Assembly: GCA_026387165.1 (NCBI GenBank)
Contig: JAPLMG010000198.1
Span: 1-16,962, forward strand
Length of the DNA: 16,962 nt
Reading direction: 5' to 3'
Source: Candidatus Omnitrophota bacterium
GTDB lineage: Bacteria; Omnitrophota; Gorgyraeia; 2-01-FULL-45-10
Shown piece by piece: positions 1-6,932 of this stretch (position 1 is its first letter; the number at the start of each line of letters is the position of its first letter). The notes beneath the pieces were generated by a model that made no database searches, had not been told where the DNA came from, and was given only the letters and a program-made list of their open reading frames with translations. A program made the translations under genes and the position numbers.

Positions 1-695
1 GTATGATCGTTCAGCCCAATAAAGCCATAGTCGGCGCCAACGCTTTTGCCCATGAATCCGGTATCCATCAGGACGGAGTGCTGAAGGAGAGGATAACTTA
101 CGAGATAATGAAGCCGGAGGATGTCGGAGTCACCGGAACTAAGATGGTGCTGGGCAAGCATTCCGGAAGGCATGCTTTTAAGGAGAGGCTGAAGAGCCTC
201 GGATTTACGCTGAAAGAGAACCAGCTCGAGGAGGCTTTTAGCCGCTTTAAAGTATTGGCCGACAAAAAGAAAGAGATATTTGACGAGGATCTCGAAACAA
301 TTATAGACGAAGGGATCTCCAAGGTACCGGAAGACCTGAAGCTCGTGCACTTCCATATAGAATCAGGGGATAGGGTGAAGCCATCCGCTGCTGTGACTGT
401 CAATTACAAGGGCAAACTTTATGATTCCGCGTCGATCGGGGATGGGCCAATAGACGCTTGTTACAAGGCCATTGATAAAGTGATCAAGATCGGCGGAACG
501 CTTCTCGATTATCAGGTAAAATCAATTACCGGAGGCAAAGACGCCCTCGGAGAAGTTTCCGTAAAGATCAAGTCAAAGGATCGGGTCGTTTCCGGAAGGG
601 GAGCGAGCACCGATATTATAGAGGCGAGCATCAAGGCTTATGTGAACGCGGTGAACAAGTTGATCCATAAGGGCAATCATAGGATAAAACAATAA
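1..695 (+). CDS. leuA: 2-isopropylmalate synthase, C-terminal part (5' end outside window)
   Basis: LeuA condenses acetyl-CoA with 2-oxoisovalerate, the first committed step of leucine synthesis, in the cytosol. About 230 residues are visible. They begin in the end of the catalytic TIM-barrel region (NKAIVGANAFAHESGIHQDG, whose HESGIHQDG stretch is characteristic of the family). The subdomain with LGKHSGRHAF follows. The C-terminal LeuA dimer/regulatory domain comes last (roughly residues 105-225 of the visible part, with GGKDALGEVSV and GRGASTDIIEAS). The frame is open at base 1, so the Met at base 3 is internal and not a start. The regulatory domain is complete, so leucine feedback inhibition is plausible. 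Citramalate synthase is a related alternative, but the motif spacing fits LeuA. A palindromic AT-rich repeat follows the stop. Confidence 0.93.
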   Translation, partial: MIVQPNKAIVGANAFAHESGIHQDGVLKERITYEIMKPEDVGVTGTKMVLGKHSGRHAFKERLKSLGFTLKENQLEEAFSRFKVLADKKKEIFDEDLETIIDEGISKVPEDLKLVHFHIESGDRVKPSAAVTVNYKGKLYDSASIGDGPIDACYKAIDKVIKIGGTLLDYQVKSITGGKDALGEVSVKIKSKDRVVSGRGASTDIIEASIKAYVNAVNKLIHKGNHRIKQ

Positions 696-792
696 ATTTC
701 AACATATTTCAATAAATTTCTATAAGTTTCGATTGTCGAAATTTATAGAAATTGTTAGAGATTAATAGAAATTCATTGTTCGTAATTTAGCT
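696..792. repeat. AT-rich palindromic intergenic repeat, family A (AATTTCTATAAATTTC)
   Basis: The leuA-aroE gap is filled by variants of AATTTCTATAAATTTC in both orientations. An almost perfect 18-bp stem pairs 715-732 with 736-753 (one mismatch) around a 3-nt loop. There is no T-run directly behind the stem, so it is not a standard terminator. Related sequence fills the next gap (1653-1747). I see no promoter or ribosome-binding site of normal strength here. Confidence 0.8.
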
Positions 793-1641
793 ATGTCTAA
801 ATTGATCTACGGACTTATCGGGCATCCTGTTGAGCACTCGCTCTCTCCCGCCATGCAAAATGCGGCCTTCAATGCTCTGGAGATAGACGCCGAATATAAG
901 TTATTCGACGTTGAACCTGCCGATCTCGAAAAGTTCCTAAAAGGCCTGGTAAAGAATGATATTGCCGGGATTAATGTCACGATCCCGTATAAAGTTAAGG
1001 CCAAAGATTTCATAGAGGCCAACGGCGTATTGAACGAGCATGCCGAAAGGCTCGGAGCGGTAAACACGATAAAGGTTGCCCGCGGAAAATTGACGGGCTT
1101 CAACACCGATGGGCCGGGTTTTTACAGATCGCTGGTAGAGGATCTTAAGTTTGAGCCGGAAGGCAAGAAGATATTCTCACTCGGCGCCGGCGGAGCGGCG
1201 CGCTCCATAATTATGTATCTCGGCAACGGCCCCAAAGAGATATTCGTTACGGATATAGACGACTGCATGGTCGAGGAGCTGAGAAGGCATTTTGAAAAGT
1301 ACTACGATCATCGCAGGTTTAAGGTTGTAAACAAGAATAATTTTAAAGAGTCGCTCGACGCGTCCGATCTATTGGTACAGGCGACGCCGCTTGGCATGCA
1401 AGATCAGGATCCTTCGCCGGTAGATCCGGAATTATTGCATTCAGGGCTGCGTATTTATGACCTGGTATATAACAGGCCCGCGACAAAGCTTGTAGAGGAG
1501 GCGTCCAGAATGAAGCTGCATGCCATGACGGGCCTGGGGATGCTGTTATACCAGGGCGCGATAGCTTTCGAATTGTGGACCGCGAAAAAAGCGCCGATCG
1601 AAGTGATGAGGAAGGCGTTGAAAGACGCGCTTAAGAAATAG
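793..1641 (+). CDS. aroE: Shikimate dehydrogenase (NADP+)
   Basis: AroE reduces 3-dehydroshikimate to shikimate in the chorismate pathway. The protein has 282 residues, normal for the family. The substrate domain carries HPVEHSLSP (11-19) and NVTIPYK with the catalytic Lys67. The catalytic Asp is D106 in GFNTDG. The Rossmann nucleotide loop GAGGAARS lies at 131-138, and ATPLGM and the C-terminal GLGMLLYQGAIAFELWT are also typical. The ATG at 793 gives the usual N-terminus (KLIYGLIGHPVEHS), although no clear Shine-Dalgarno site precedes it. It lies between leuA and a prepilin peptidase, with aroC and aroK further downstream, so the shikimate genes are grouped but interrupted. AT-rich palindromic repeats flank it on both sides. 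Confidence 0.96.
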   Translation: MSKLIYGLIGHPVEHSLSPAMQNAAFNALEIDAEYKLFDVEPADLEKFLKGLVKNDIAGINVTIPYKVKAKDFIEANGVLNEHAERLGAVNTIKVARGKLTGFNTDGPGFYRSLVEDLKFEPEGKKIFSLGAGGAARSIIMYLGNGPKEIFVTDIDDCMVEELRRHFEKYYDHRRFKVVNKNNFKESLDASDLLVQATPLGMQDQDPSPVDPELLHSGLRIYDLVYNRPATKLVEEASRMKLHAMTGLGMLLYQGAIAFELWTAKKAPIEVMRKALKDALKK

Positions 1642-1652
1642 GAATCGAAACT

Positions 1653-1747
1653 CGTTGAAATTTATAGAAATTGGGAAATTCATTGTCTGCGTAACGAACA
1701 ACAAATTTCTATTAATTTCTTAATTTCAATTAATTTCGATTGTAGAA
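1653..1747. repeat. AT-rich palindromic intergenic repeat, family A, second copy
   Basis: The aroE-pilD gap holds the same repeat type as the gap before aroE. GAAATTTATAGAAATT at 1657-1672 pairs with 1704-1719 with one mismatch. Both gaps also share 'AAATTCATTGT' followed closely by 'CGTAA', so they share more than AT-richness. Its function is unknown. Confidence 0.75.
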
Positions 1748-1750
1748 ATC

Positions 1751-2527
1751 ATGTATAAATTGATAGCATTCATATCCGGTTCGATCGTAGGCAGCTTCCT
1801 GAATGTCTGCGTCTACCGGCTTCCGAAGGGCAGGTCAGTGATCTTCCCGGGATCTCATTGCCCTAACTGTACCGCGGCGATACACTGGTATGACAACATT
1901 CCTATCTTTAGCTACATATTTCTGGGCGGCAAAGCCAGATGCTGCAAGGCCAAAATATCGCTCAGGTATTTCATAGTCGAGGCCTTGACCGCATCGGCAT
2001 ATCTGGTATTGTTCATATTTTTCGGAATGACGCCGAAATTTTTTGCTTATGCTGTCATGGCCTCCGGGCTGATCGTAGCTACATTCGTCGATTTCGAGAT
2101 ACAGGAGATTCCGGACGAGGTTTCCGTAGGCGGCCTTGCGGTAGGATTGATCCTATCGATAGCTTTTCCTTCGATATTAAACGAAACTACGAGGCTGAAT
2201 GGTTTTTTGAACTCATTCCTGGGCGCATTGGCGGGAGGCGGCATGATCTACGCGATGGGGATGCTTGGAGAGTTAGCGTTTAAGAAAGAAGCGATGGGCG
2301 GGGGAGATGTCAAACTCCTTGCCATGATAGGGGCTTTTATAGGGTGGAAACTCACCGTGCTGACATTTTTTCTGGCGCCGGTATTCGGCTCCGTCGTAGG
2401 TGTAATATTAAAGATAAGGCATGGCAAAGACGTCATTCCTTACGGGCCGTACCTGTCGCTTGCGGCAGTATGTTCGATATTTTTTGGGGAGAGGTTGTTG
2501 AGAATACTGTTTTATGGATTTTATTAA
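1751..2527 (+). CDS. pilD: Prepilin peptidase / leader peptidase (A24 family, PilD/GspO type)
   Basis: This integral membrane aspartic peptidase cleaves the leader of type IV prepilins and usually N-methylates the new N-terminus. The protein has 258 residues. It opens with GSIVGSFLNVCVYRLPKG (10-27), the DUF2106-like N-domain signature. CPNC follows at 37-40, then the A24 peptidase domain with FVDFEIQEIPDE (D114 as first catalytic Asp) and MGGGDVKLL (D186 as second). About seven hydrophobic segments are present. The family usually has two CxxC pairs before the KxxIS stretch. Here the second pair reads A-R-C-C (C64, C65), so it is irregular. The likely substrates are the pilin-like proteins encoded at 7846-9675. 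The N-methylase activity is inferred from the family only. Confidence 0.93.
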   Translation: MYKLIAFISGSIVGSFLNVCVYRLPKGRSVIFPGSHCPNCTAAIHWYDNIPIFSYIFLGGKARCCKAKISLRYFIVEALTASAYLVLFIFFGMTPKFFAYAVMASGLIVATFVDFEIQEIPDEVSVGGLAVGLILSIAFPSILNETTRLNGFLNSFLGALAGGGMIYAMGMLGELAFKKEAMGGGDVKLLAMIGAFIGWKLTVLTFFLAPVFGSVVGVILKIRHGKDVIPYGPYLSLAAVCSIFFGERLLRILFYGFY

Positions 2528-2611
2528 GTTTATAACGTTTATTGAGTTTGTAGCGTTTATGGTGTTAACCCAAACAACACAACAAACGCTATAAACACTA
2601 CAAACAGGGGG
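2528..2611. repeat. Palindromic intergenic repeat, family C (GTTTATAGCGTTTATTG type)
   Basis: The pilD-aroC gap consists of short words such as GTTTGTAGCGTTTAT on the left and ATAAACACTACAAAC on the right, forming an imperfect inverted repeat around TTAACC. A second member lies between argC and argJ (12757-12836). The aroC ribosome-binding site (CAGGGGG) starts immediately after the repeat. Confidence 0.75.
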
Positions 2612-2615
2612 TTTT

Positions 2616-3740
2616 ATGCTTAGATATTTGACAAGCGGTGAATCGCACGGAAGATGCATGCTCACTATAGTTGACGGCATTCCGGCGGGATTGTATATCG
2701 ATAAATCCATAATTGACCTTGAGCTTGCCAGGCGGATGCTTGGATATGGCCGGGGCCTTCGTATGGCGATAGAGTCGGATAAGGTCGATATACTGTCCGG
2801 ATTAAGGAAAGACCGGACCATAGGCAGCCCCGTCTCGCTTCTTGTCAAGAATACGGACCATTCTATCGATAAGCTGCCGAAAGTTTATGAACCGAGGCCC
2901 GGACATGCGGACTTAAGCGGCATACTAAAGTACAATTTAAGCGATATCCGCGATGTGCTCGAAAGAGCGAGTGCCCGCGAAACCGTTTCAAGGGTAGCGG
3001 TGGGCTCTCTTTGCAAGATACTGCTCGCCGAATTCGGCATAACCATAGTTAGCCATGTCGTGGCGATAGGCGGCGTAGTTTCGAAGGCAAAAAACTTAAC
3101 TTTTGAAAAGATAGTGCACTTTTCCATGAAGTCGCCTGTGATGTGCGCGGATGCGGGCGCCTCAGGCCTTATGTGCAAAGAGATAGACAAGGCGATCAAG
3201 ACGGGCGATACTCTTGGCGGCGTCTTTGAGATCCTGATCCATGGCGCTCCTCCGGGCTTAGGCAGCTATGCGCAGTGGGACAGGAGGATAGACGGCTCCC
3301 TCGCGAGAGCCGTAATGTCGATACAGGCTATCAAAGGTGTTAGTTTTGGCGCTGGATTTGAGTCTGCCGCGCTGAAAGGCTCGCTCATGCATGATGAAAT
3401 ATTTCATGATCAGAAAAAAGGTTTTTACAGAAAGAGTAATAATGCCGGCGGCATTGAAGGCGGCATGACCACCGGTGAGGATATAATCATAAAAGCCGCT
3501 ATGAAGCCGATAGCTACATTAAAAAAGCCGCTTTCGAGCGTTGATATAAGGACCAAGAAGCCGGTTAAGGCTGTCGTGGAAAGATCCGATACATGCGCTG
3601 TGCCGGCTGCGGCAGTTATAGGCGAGGCCGTCTCTTCGATAGAGATAGCCAACTCGCTTATTGAAAAGTTCGGGGGAGATTCTATTTCCGAGATGAGGCG
3701 CAATTACGACGGATATCTGGCTCAGGTAAAGAGGTTCTAA
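2616..3740 (+). CDS. aroC: Chorismate synthase
   Basis: AroC converts 5-enolpyruvylshikimate-3-phosphate to chorismate using reduced FMN, the last shared step of aromatic amino acid synthesis. The protein has 374 residues and starts MLRYLTSGESHG, with the family signature GESHG at 8-12. Further signatures are PRPGHADLSG (with the conserved His), ERASARETVSRVAVG, NNAGGIEGGMTTGEDI and ERSDTCAVPA, all in the expected order. The ATG is preceded by GGGGG, about 5 nt upstream. aroK follows after a repeat-filled gap, so steps of the same pathway are adjacent. No flavin reductase domain is visible, so whether the enzyme is monofunctional or bifunctional cannot be decided. Confidence 0.97.
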   Translation: MLRYLTSGESHGRCMLTIVDGIPAGLYIDKSIIDLELARRMLGYGRGLRMAIESDKVDILSGLRKDRTIGSPVSLLVKNTDHSIDKLPKVYEPRPGHADLSGILKYNLSDIRDVLERASARETVSRVAVGSLCKILLAEFGITIVSHVVAIGGVVSKAKNLTFEKIVHFSMKSPVMCADAGASGLMCKEIDKAIKTGDTLGGVFEILIHGAPPGLGSYAQWDRRIDGSLARAVMSIQAIKGVSFGAGFESAALKGSLMHDEIFHDQKKGFYRKSNNAGGIEGGMTTGEDIIIKAAMKPIATLKKPLSSVDIRTKKPVKAVVERSDTCAVPAAAVIGEAVSSIEIANSLIEKFGGDSISEMRRNYDGYLAQVKRF

Positions 3741-3743
3741 ATT

Positions 3744-3870
3744 AATGACAAATGACAAAATTCAAATGACAAAACAATTTCAAATTTCAAATGGCAAATT
3801 TCAAAACCACGTTTTTGTCATTTGTGCTTTGATATTTGTCATTCAATTGTCATTTGTGCTTTGACATTAA
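3744..3870. repeat. Palindromic intergenic repeat, family B (CAAATGACAAA / TTTGTCATTTG)
   Basis: The aroC-aroK gap carries CAAATGACAAAAC-type words in the first half and the complementary GTTTTTGTCATTTG in the second (for example 3763-3775 against 3811-3824). The whole gap is therefore a long imperfect inverted repeat built from a short unit. The aroK frame runs open back into this repeat, but those codons are repeat sequence and not part of the gene. Confidence 0.78.
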
Positions 3871-3887
3871 GTAGAATAAAGAGCCAT

Positions 3888-4415
3888 ATGAAAAATATAA
3901 TTTTAGTAGGATTTATGGGCTCGGGCAAGACGACGATAGCTTTTGAATTATCGCGCCGGCTCAATATGCGTTATGTTTCCACGGACGATCTGATAGAGAA
4001 GAAAGAGAAGTGCACTATTAACGAGATATTCACAAAGAAGGGTGAGGACTATTTCAGGAACGTAGAGACTCTGGCGGTGCGCGACGCCTGCTCTATGGAA
4101 AATGTCATAATAGACCTGGGAGGCGGCGCTGTAATACGCGATGAAAACTGGGAAAGCATAAAAGCATCAGGCGTGGCCATATGCCTTACCGCGGACGAGA
4201 ATACCATAATGGAGAGGACCAAAAAATATAAACACCGGCCGCTTTTGAATGTAGAGGACCCGAAGCAGAAGATAAGAAATCTTATGGCAAAACGGGCTTT
4301 ATCTTATGCCAAGGCCGATTACTGCGTTGACACTGGGAAGCTTACCGTGAAGCAAACCGTAGAAAAAATAGCCGGGATAATCGAAGAATATTCCAGAAAG
4401 GCGGGAACCGAATGA
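3888..4415 (+). CDS. aroK: Shikimate kinase
   Basis: AroK phosphorylates shikimate at the 3-hydroxyl using ATP. The protein has 175 residues, normal for the family. The Walker A motif GFMGSGKTT lies at 8-16. The substrate-binding STDD region, EDYFRNVE and the GGGAV motif follow, then the lid residues KHRPLL with the conserved Arg. I chose ATG 3888 because it gives MKNIILVGFMGSGKT, as in homologues. The frame is open for 22 more codons upstream, but these lie in the interspersed repeat. The stop overlaps the next start by 4 bases (ATGA), so translational coupling with the downstream membrane proteins is likely. Confidence 0.95.
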   Translation: MKNIILVGFMGSGKTTIAFELSRRLNMRYVSTDDLIEKKEKCTINEIFTKKGEDYFRNVETLAVRDACSMENVIIDLGGGAVIRDENWESIKASGVAICLTADENTIMERTKKYKHRPLLNVEDPKQKIRNLMAKRALSYAKADYCVDTGKLTVKQTVEKIAGIIEEYSRKAGTE

Positions 4416-4708
4416 GCCGGAAGGCAAGGGCCTGGATAGGCGTAACTCTTTTGGCGATCATCCTGTTCAACTATCTTGCCATAGGTATACCACTGTACAG
4501 GAGGATGAGTTCTTTGGATAATAAGGTCAGGATCTTTACAAAACATTCCGAAGACACCTACGTAGTAGATGTGTTGAAGAGAGAGATGATAACGATCGAT
4601 AAAAAGATAGTCATTCTGAACTGTGTGGCCGTAAGCGCGGCCATAATAATAGTGAGCTGGATGATATTCGGGCTGGCCGTTCGCAGATCGGAGAGGAGAG
4701 GATTATGA
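4412..4708 (+). CDS. Small membrane protein of unknown function (two transmembrane helices)
   Basis: I do not recognise this 98-residue protein. It has one hydrophobic helix near the N-terminus (about 8-27). A hydrophilic middle of about 40 residues follows (RRMSSLDNKVRIF to KREMITIDKK), and a second helix spans about 67-88. The tail is basic (RRSERRGL). This suggests an inner-membrane protein with its middle loop outside the cytosol. It overlaps aroK upstream and the next gene downstream, each by an ATGA, so it belongs to one tightly packed transcription unit. The overlaps make a real gene very likely. Confidence 0.75.
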   Translation: MSRKARAWIGVTLLAIILFNYLAIGIPLYRRMSSLDNKVRIFTKHSEDTYVVDVLKREMITIDKKIVILNCVAVSAAIIIVSWMIFGLAVRRSERRGL

Positions 4709-4941
4709 GCCTTGATCCGTCGAAGTGGTACTTTAAGACCTATGCTTTTGTTACGGCGTTCCTGTGCGTAGGGCCGCTTGCCTTGCCGCTAGTCTGGATC
4801 AATCCCCGCTACAAAAGATCGAAGAAGATATTCATAACGGTTATCACTCTATTGGTTTGTTATATCGTCTTCGCTCTAATGGCAAAATCTACGGAATCGA
4901 TATACAAGTACTATAATCAGATCTTGGAGTTATCCAAATGA
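4705..4941 (+). CDS. Small membrane protein of unknown function
   Basis: A 78-residue protein with two predicted helices. The first is at about 13-31 (AFVTAFLCVGPLALPLVWI) and the second at about 42-60. A short basic NPRYKRSKK loop joins them, and the C-terminus is hydrophilic (STESIYKYYNQILELSK). The Pro-rich first helix followed by W-x-N-P-R-(Y/F) looks like a conserved small-protein family, but I can give no function. The start overlaps the stop of the preceding gene (ATGA), and the stop overlaps an ATG at 4938. The best ribosome-binding site for the next gene lies just after this stop. Confidence 0.75.
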   Translation: MSLDPSKWYFKTYAFVTAFLCVGPLALPLVWINPRYKRSKKIFITVITLLVCYIVFALMAKSTESIYKYYNQILELSK

Positions 4942-4958
4942 ATTTAACAGGAGGCCGT

Positions 4959-5804
4959 ATGTCAGCAGCGTATAAGATTCGCAGTCTGCCCAGGATACTA
5001 TTAATGACCTTAGGAGCTCTGCTCATCGGCGGAGCCGCATATGTCGATCACGCAACAGGCCGGAATCTTTCATTCTTATGTTTTTATTTGATACCGGTAT
5101 CTTTTTTCATATGGTTCACTACGAGACGCATCGGAGCATTGAGCTCGGTTCTATGCGCCACGGTATGGTTCGTCGAGAATGTGAGCGATAAGGCATATCT
5201 CTTTAACTCTGAAATATCCTATCTCAATATGTCGATAGAGCTGGTATTCTTCTTCTTAGCCACTCTTCTTTTATCTTCTCTGAAAGAGGCCCTTGGTATA
5301 AATGAAGAGTTGTCGAGGATGGATGCCCTGACCGGAGCCGTGAACAGGCGCGCCTTTTACGATCTGGCGGGAAGAGAGATAGCCAGGCTCGAGAGATATA
5401 AACATCCTTTCACGGTAGCTTACATGGATATAGATAATTTTAAGATCGTGAATTACCGTTTCGGCCACAAAGCCGGGGATCAGCTCCTGCGCTCGGTCGC
5501 GGATACTGTAAGAAAAAATTTGCGTAAATTAGATATCATTTCGCGTTTCGGAGGCGACGAGTTCACGATGCTTCTTCCTGAGACGGGAGCCGAGGCCGCT
5601 CAGGCGGTCTTGAGCAGGATGCGGAACGTCCTGTTGAATATTATGGAGACCAACAAGTGGCCCGTGACTTTTACCTTCGGCACCGTAACTTTTCTGAAAC
5701 CGCCGTCGTCGGTTGAAGAGATGGTGAAGAAGGTCGGCAGCCTTATGTATGCCGGCAAAGACAGCGGAATGAATACGATCGAGCAGGAGATCTTCGACGC
5801 GTAA
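4959..5804 (+). CDS. Membrane-anchored diguanylate cyclase (GGDEF protein)
   Basis: The protein is predicted to make the second messenger cyclic di-GMP from two GTP. It has 281 residues from ATG 4959, which has an AGGAGG 4 nt upstream. An ATG at 4938 would add seven residues and cannot be excluded. About four membrane helices fill residues 12-108. The GGDEF domain follows (about 117-270) with MDALTGAVNRRAF, metal-binding YMDIDNFK (D157, D159), FGHKAGDQLL and an intact RFGGDEF (GGDEF at 198-202). R189-x-x-D192 lies five residues before GGDEF, the position of the allosteric inhibitory I-site, so product inhibition is likely. No EAL, HAMP or PAS domain is seen. Cyclic di-GMP often controls pili and attachment, which would fit the nearby pilin genes, but that link is inference. 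Confidence 0.92.
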   Translation: MSAAYKIRSLPRILLMTLGALLIGGAAYVDHATGRNLSFLCFYLIPVSFFIWFTTRRIGALSSVLCATVWFVENVSDKAYLFNSEISYLNMSIELVFFFLATLLLSSLKEALGINEELSRMDALTGAVNRRAFYDLAGREIARLERYKHPFTVAYMDIDNFKIVNYRFGHKAGDQLLRSVADTVRKNLRKLDIISRFGGDEFTMLLPETGAEAAQAVLSRMRNVLLNIMETNKWPVTFTFGTVTFLKPPSSVEEMVKKVGSLMYAGKDSGMNTIEQEIFDA

Positions 5805-6600
5805 CATAAAGCTTGTTATAAAGTATGACGGGACGCATTATTCGGGGTGGCAGTTCCAGAAGAATGCCGAGACCGTCCAGAGGTGTATCGAATCGGCGCT
5901 CAAAAGAATAACCGGCCGTAAAGTAAAGTTGACGGGCGCCGGACGGACCGATTCGGGCGTGCATGCCATTGGCCAGGTCGCCAACTTCAAGACGCGTTCA
6001 AAGCTTGCCCCGAACAAGATAAAAGACGCTCTTAACAGCTCGCTTGCCGAAGATATCCTGATAGTATCCGCGGAGTCCGCTCCTCTGGAATTTGATTCCC
6101 AGCGCTCGGCAAGATCAAAACGGTACCGCTATACCGTGACGACCGCGCGTTTCACCGACCCTTTCATAAGGCATTTCGCGGCCCGTTTTTCCTATCCCCT
6201 GAATATGAGATCGATGAGGCGCGCCGCCAAGGTACTTACAGGCAGGCATGACTTCAAGGCCTTTCAAGCCGCCGGCAGCAGTGAATTGAATATGGTTCGA
6301 CCCTTCGACAAAAGCTCAGGGCGAATGCCGAGCTTGTCGAGGCCGAGCTTGTCGAGGGGTACCGTCCGCACGATAAAGAAGATTAAGATTGAAAAACGCG
6401 GAGACCTGGTATATATTGATCTCTGGGCTGATGGATTTTTGTATAATATGGTAAGAACTATAGCCGGCACCCTGCTTGAGATCGGCCGCGGTAAGATGCC
6501 CGGAGAGAGCATAAAAGAGATACTGCTGAAAAGAGAGAGAAAGTCGGCGGGCCCTACGGCACCGGCCAAGGGCTTATGTCTGATGAATATTGAATACTAA
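5797..6600 (+). CDS. truA: tRNA pseudouridine(38-40) synthase TruA, with an in-frame repeat insertion and an apparent ACG start
   Basis: TruA converts uridines 38-40 of the tRNA anticodon arm to pseudouridine. Homology is clear from NIKLVIKYDGTHYSGWQ through GAGRTDSGVHA (catalytic D52), SKRYRYTV, HDFKAFQAAGSS, VRTIKKIKI and FLYNMVRTIAGTLLEIG. No ATG, GTG or TTG lies between the upstream in-frame stop (5770-5772) and the conserved N-terminus. The codon at the usual Met of 'MRNIKL' is ACG at 5797, with AGGAGA 6 nt upstream, and it overlaps the end of the GGDEF gene. A TTG start at 5929 would delete the first 44 conserved residues and is unlikely. Residues of about 164-188 (VRPFDKSSGRMPSLSRPSLS) are not expected in the family and are encoded by a palindromic repeat. 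Without them the protein would have a normal length of about 244 residues. Confidence 0.92.
   Translation, partial: TRNIKLVIKYDGTHYSGWQFQKNAETVQRCIESALKRITGRKVKLTGAGRTDSGVHAIGQVANFKTRSKLAPNKIKDALNSSLAEDILIVSAESAPLEFDSQRSARSKRYRYTVTTARFTDPFIRHFAARFSYPLNMRSMRRAAKVLTGRHDFKAFQAAGSSELNMVRPFDKSSGRMPSLSRPSLSRGTVRTIKKIKIEKRGDLVYIDLWADGFLYNMVRTIAGTLLEIGRGKMPGESIKEILLKRERKSAGPTAPAKGLCLMNIEY
6296..6363 (+). repeat. Palindromic repeat of family D inserted in frame within truA
   Basis: Bases GACCCTTCGACAAAAGCTC (6299-6317) pair with the later GAGCTTGTCGAGGGG (6345-6359), and GGT/ACC close the ends. A 15-bp unit GCCGAGCTTGTCGAG is repeated in tandem (6327-6341 and 6342-6356). The same CCCTTCGACA...GCTCAGGG words occur outside genes at 6601-6623 and 11118-11136. 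The insertion keeps the truA frame and falls between GSS and VRTI, where homologues have only a few residues. Confidence 0.85.
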
Positions 6601-6650
6601 GACCCTTCGACAGGCTCAGGGTCTTATCCTGAGCGAAGTCGAAGGATAAG
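6601..6650. repeat. Palindromic repeat, family D, between truA and the next gene
   Basis: Two hairpins lie back to back directly after the truA stop. GACCCT (6601-6606) pairs with AGGGTC (6618-6623), and TTATCCT (6624-6630) pairs with AGGATAA (6643-6649). Words such as CTGAGCGAAGTCGAAGG make this a reference member of the family found inside truA and argJ. It has no T-run, so it is not a clear terminator. Confidence 0.85.
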
Positions 6651-6667
6651 AAAGGGAGGGCAAAAAC

Positions 6668-6925
6668 ATGTTTATGATGAAAGGGGCATTAGCTTTGTTC
6701 ATGTCGCTTGCTATAGGGTATGTGCTTTGCATATTAGCTGATAAGCACAAGAAAGGGCTTCTGCAGACAGTGGGATATACGCTCGGAACGGCTATAATAG
6801 TTTTGAGCCTCCTGTACAGTGTTTTAGACAGTTGCGGGACAGCGTGCGTTAGAGGCAAGACGTGGCGCGGATCTAAAAGCATGAAGTGCAAGCCCGGAAT
6901 GTTCATGAAAGGCAATATAAGATAG
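6668..6925 (+). CDS. Small membrane protein with a Cys-containing basic tail
   Basis: I do not recognise this 85-residue protein. Two hydrophobic helices lie at about 5-24 and 33-52. A tail with three Cys follows: SCGTAC is C-x-x-x-C, and a third Cys sits in KCKPGMFMKGN. The tail is rich in Lys, Arg and Gly. A good ribosome-binding site (GGGAGGG) ends about 8 nt before ATG 6668, which supports the gene. The Cys could bind metal or form disulfides, but the sequence does not decide. The HAD-family gene starts 7 bases after its stop, so the two are probably co-transcribed. Confidence 0.68.
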   Translation: MFMMKGALALFMSLAIGYVLCILADKHKKGLLQTVGYTLGTAIIVLSLLYSVLDSCGTACVRGKTWRGSKSMKCKPGMFMKGNIR

Positions 6926-6932
6926 GCTCCGC

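Noticed and set aside
715..753. Rho-independent terminator after leuA
   Set aside because: The stem is strong but A/T-only for most of its length and no T-run follows. The same sequence type recurs in the next gap, so it is a repeat.
3822..3887. 22 extra N-terminal codons of aroK
   Set aside because: They are translated repeat sequence, and homologues start at the MKNIILVGFMGSGK position.
5929..6600. truA starting at TTG 5929
   Set aside because: It would remove the conserved first 44 residues (NIKLVIKYDGTHYSGWQ and onward) that are still encoded in frame upstream.
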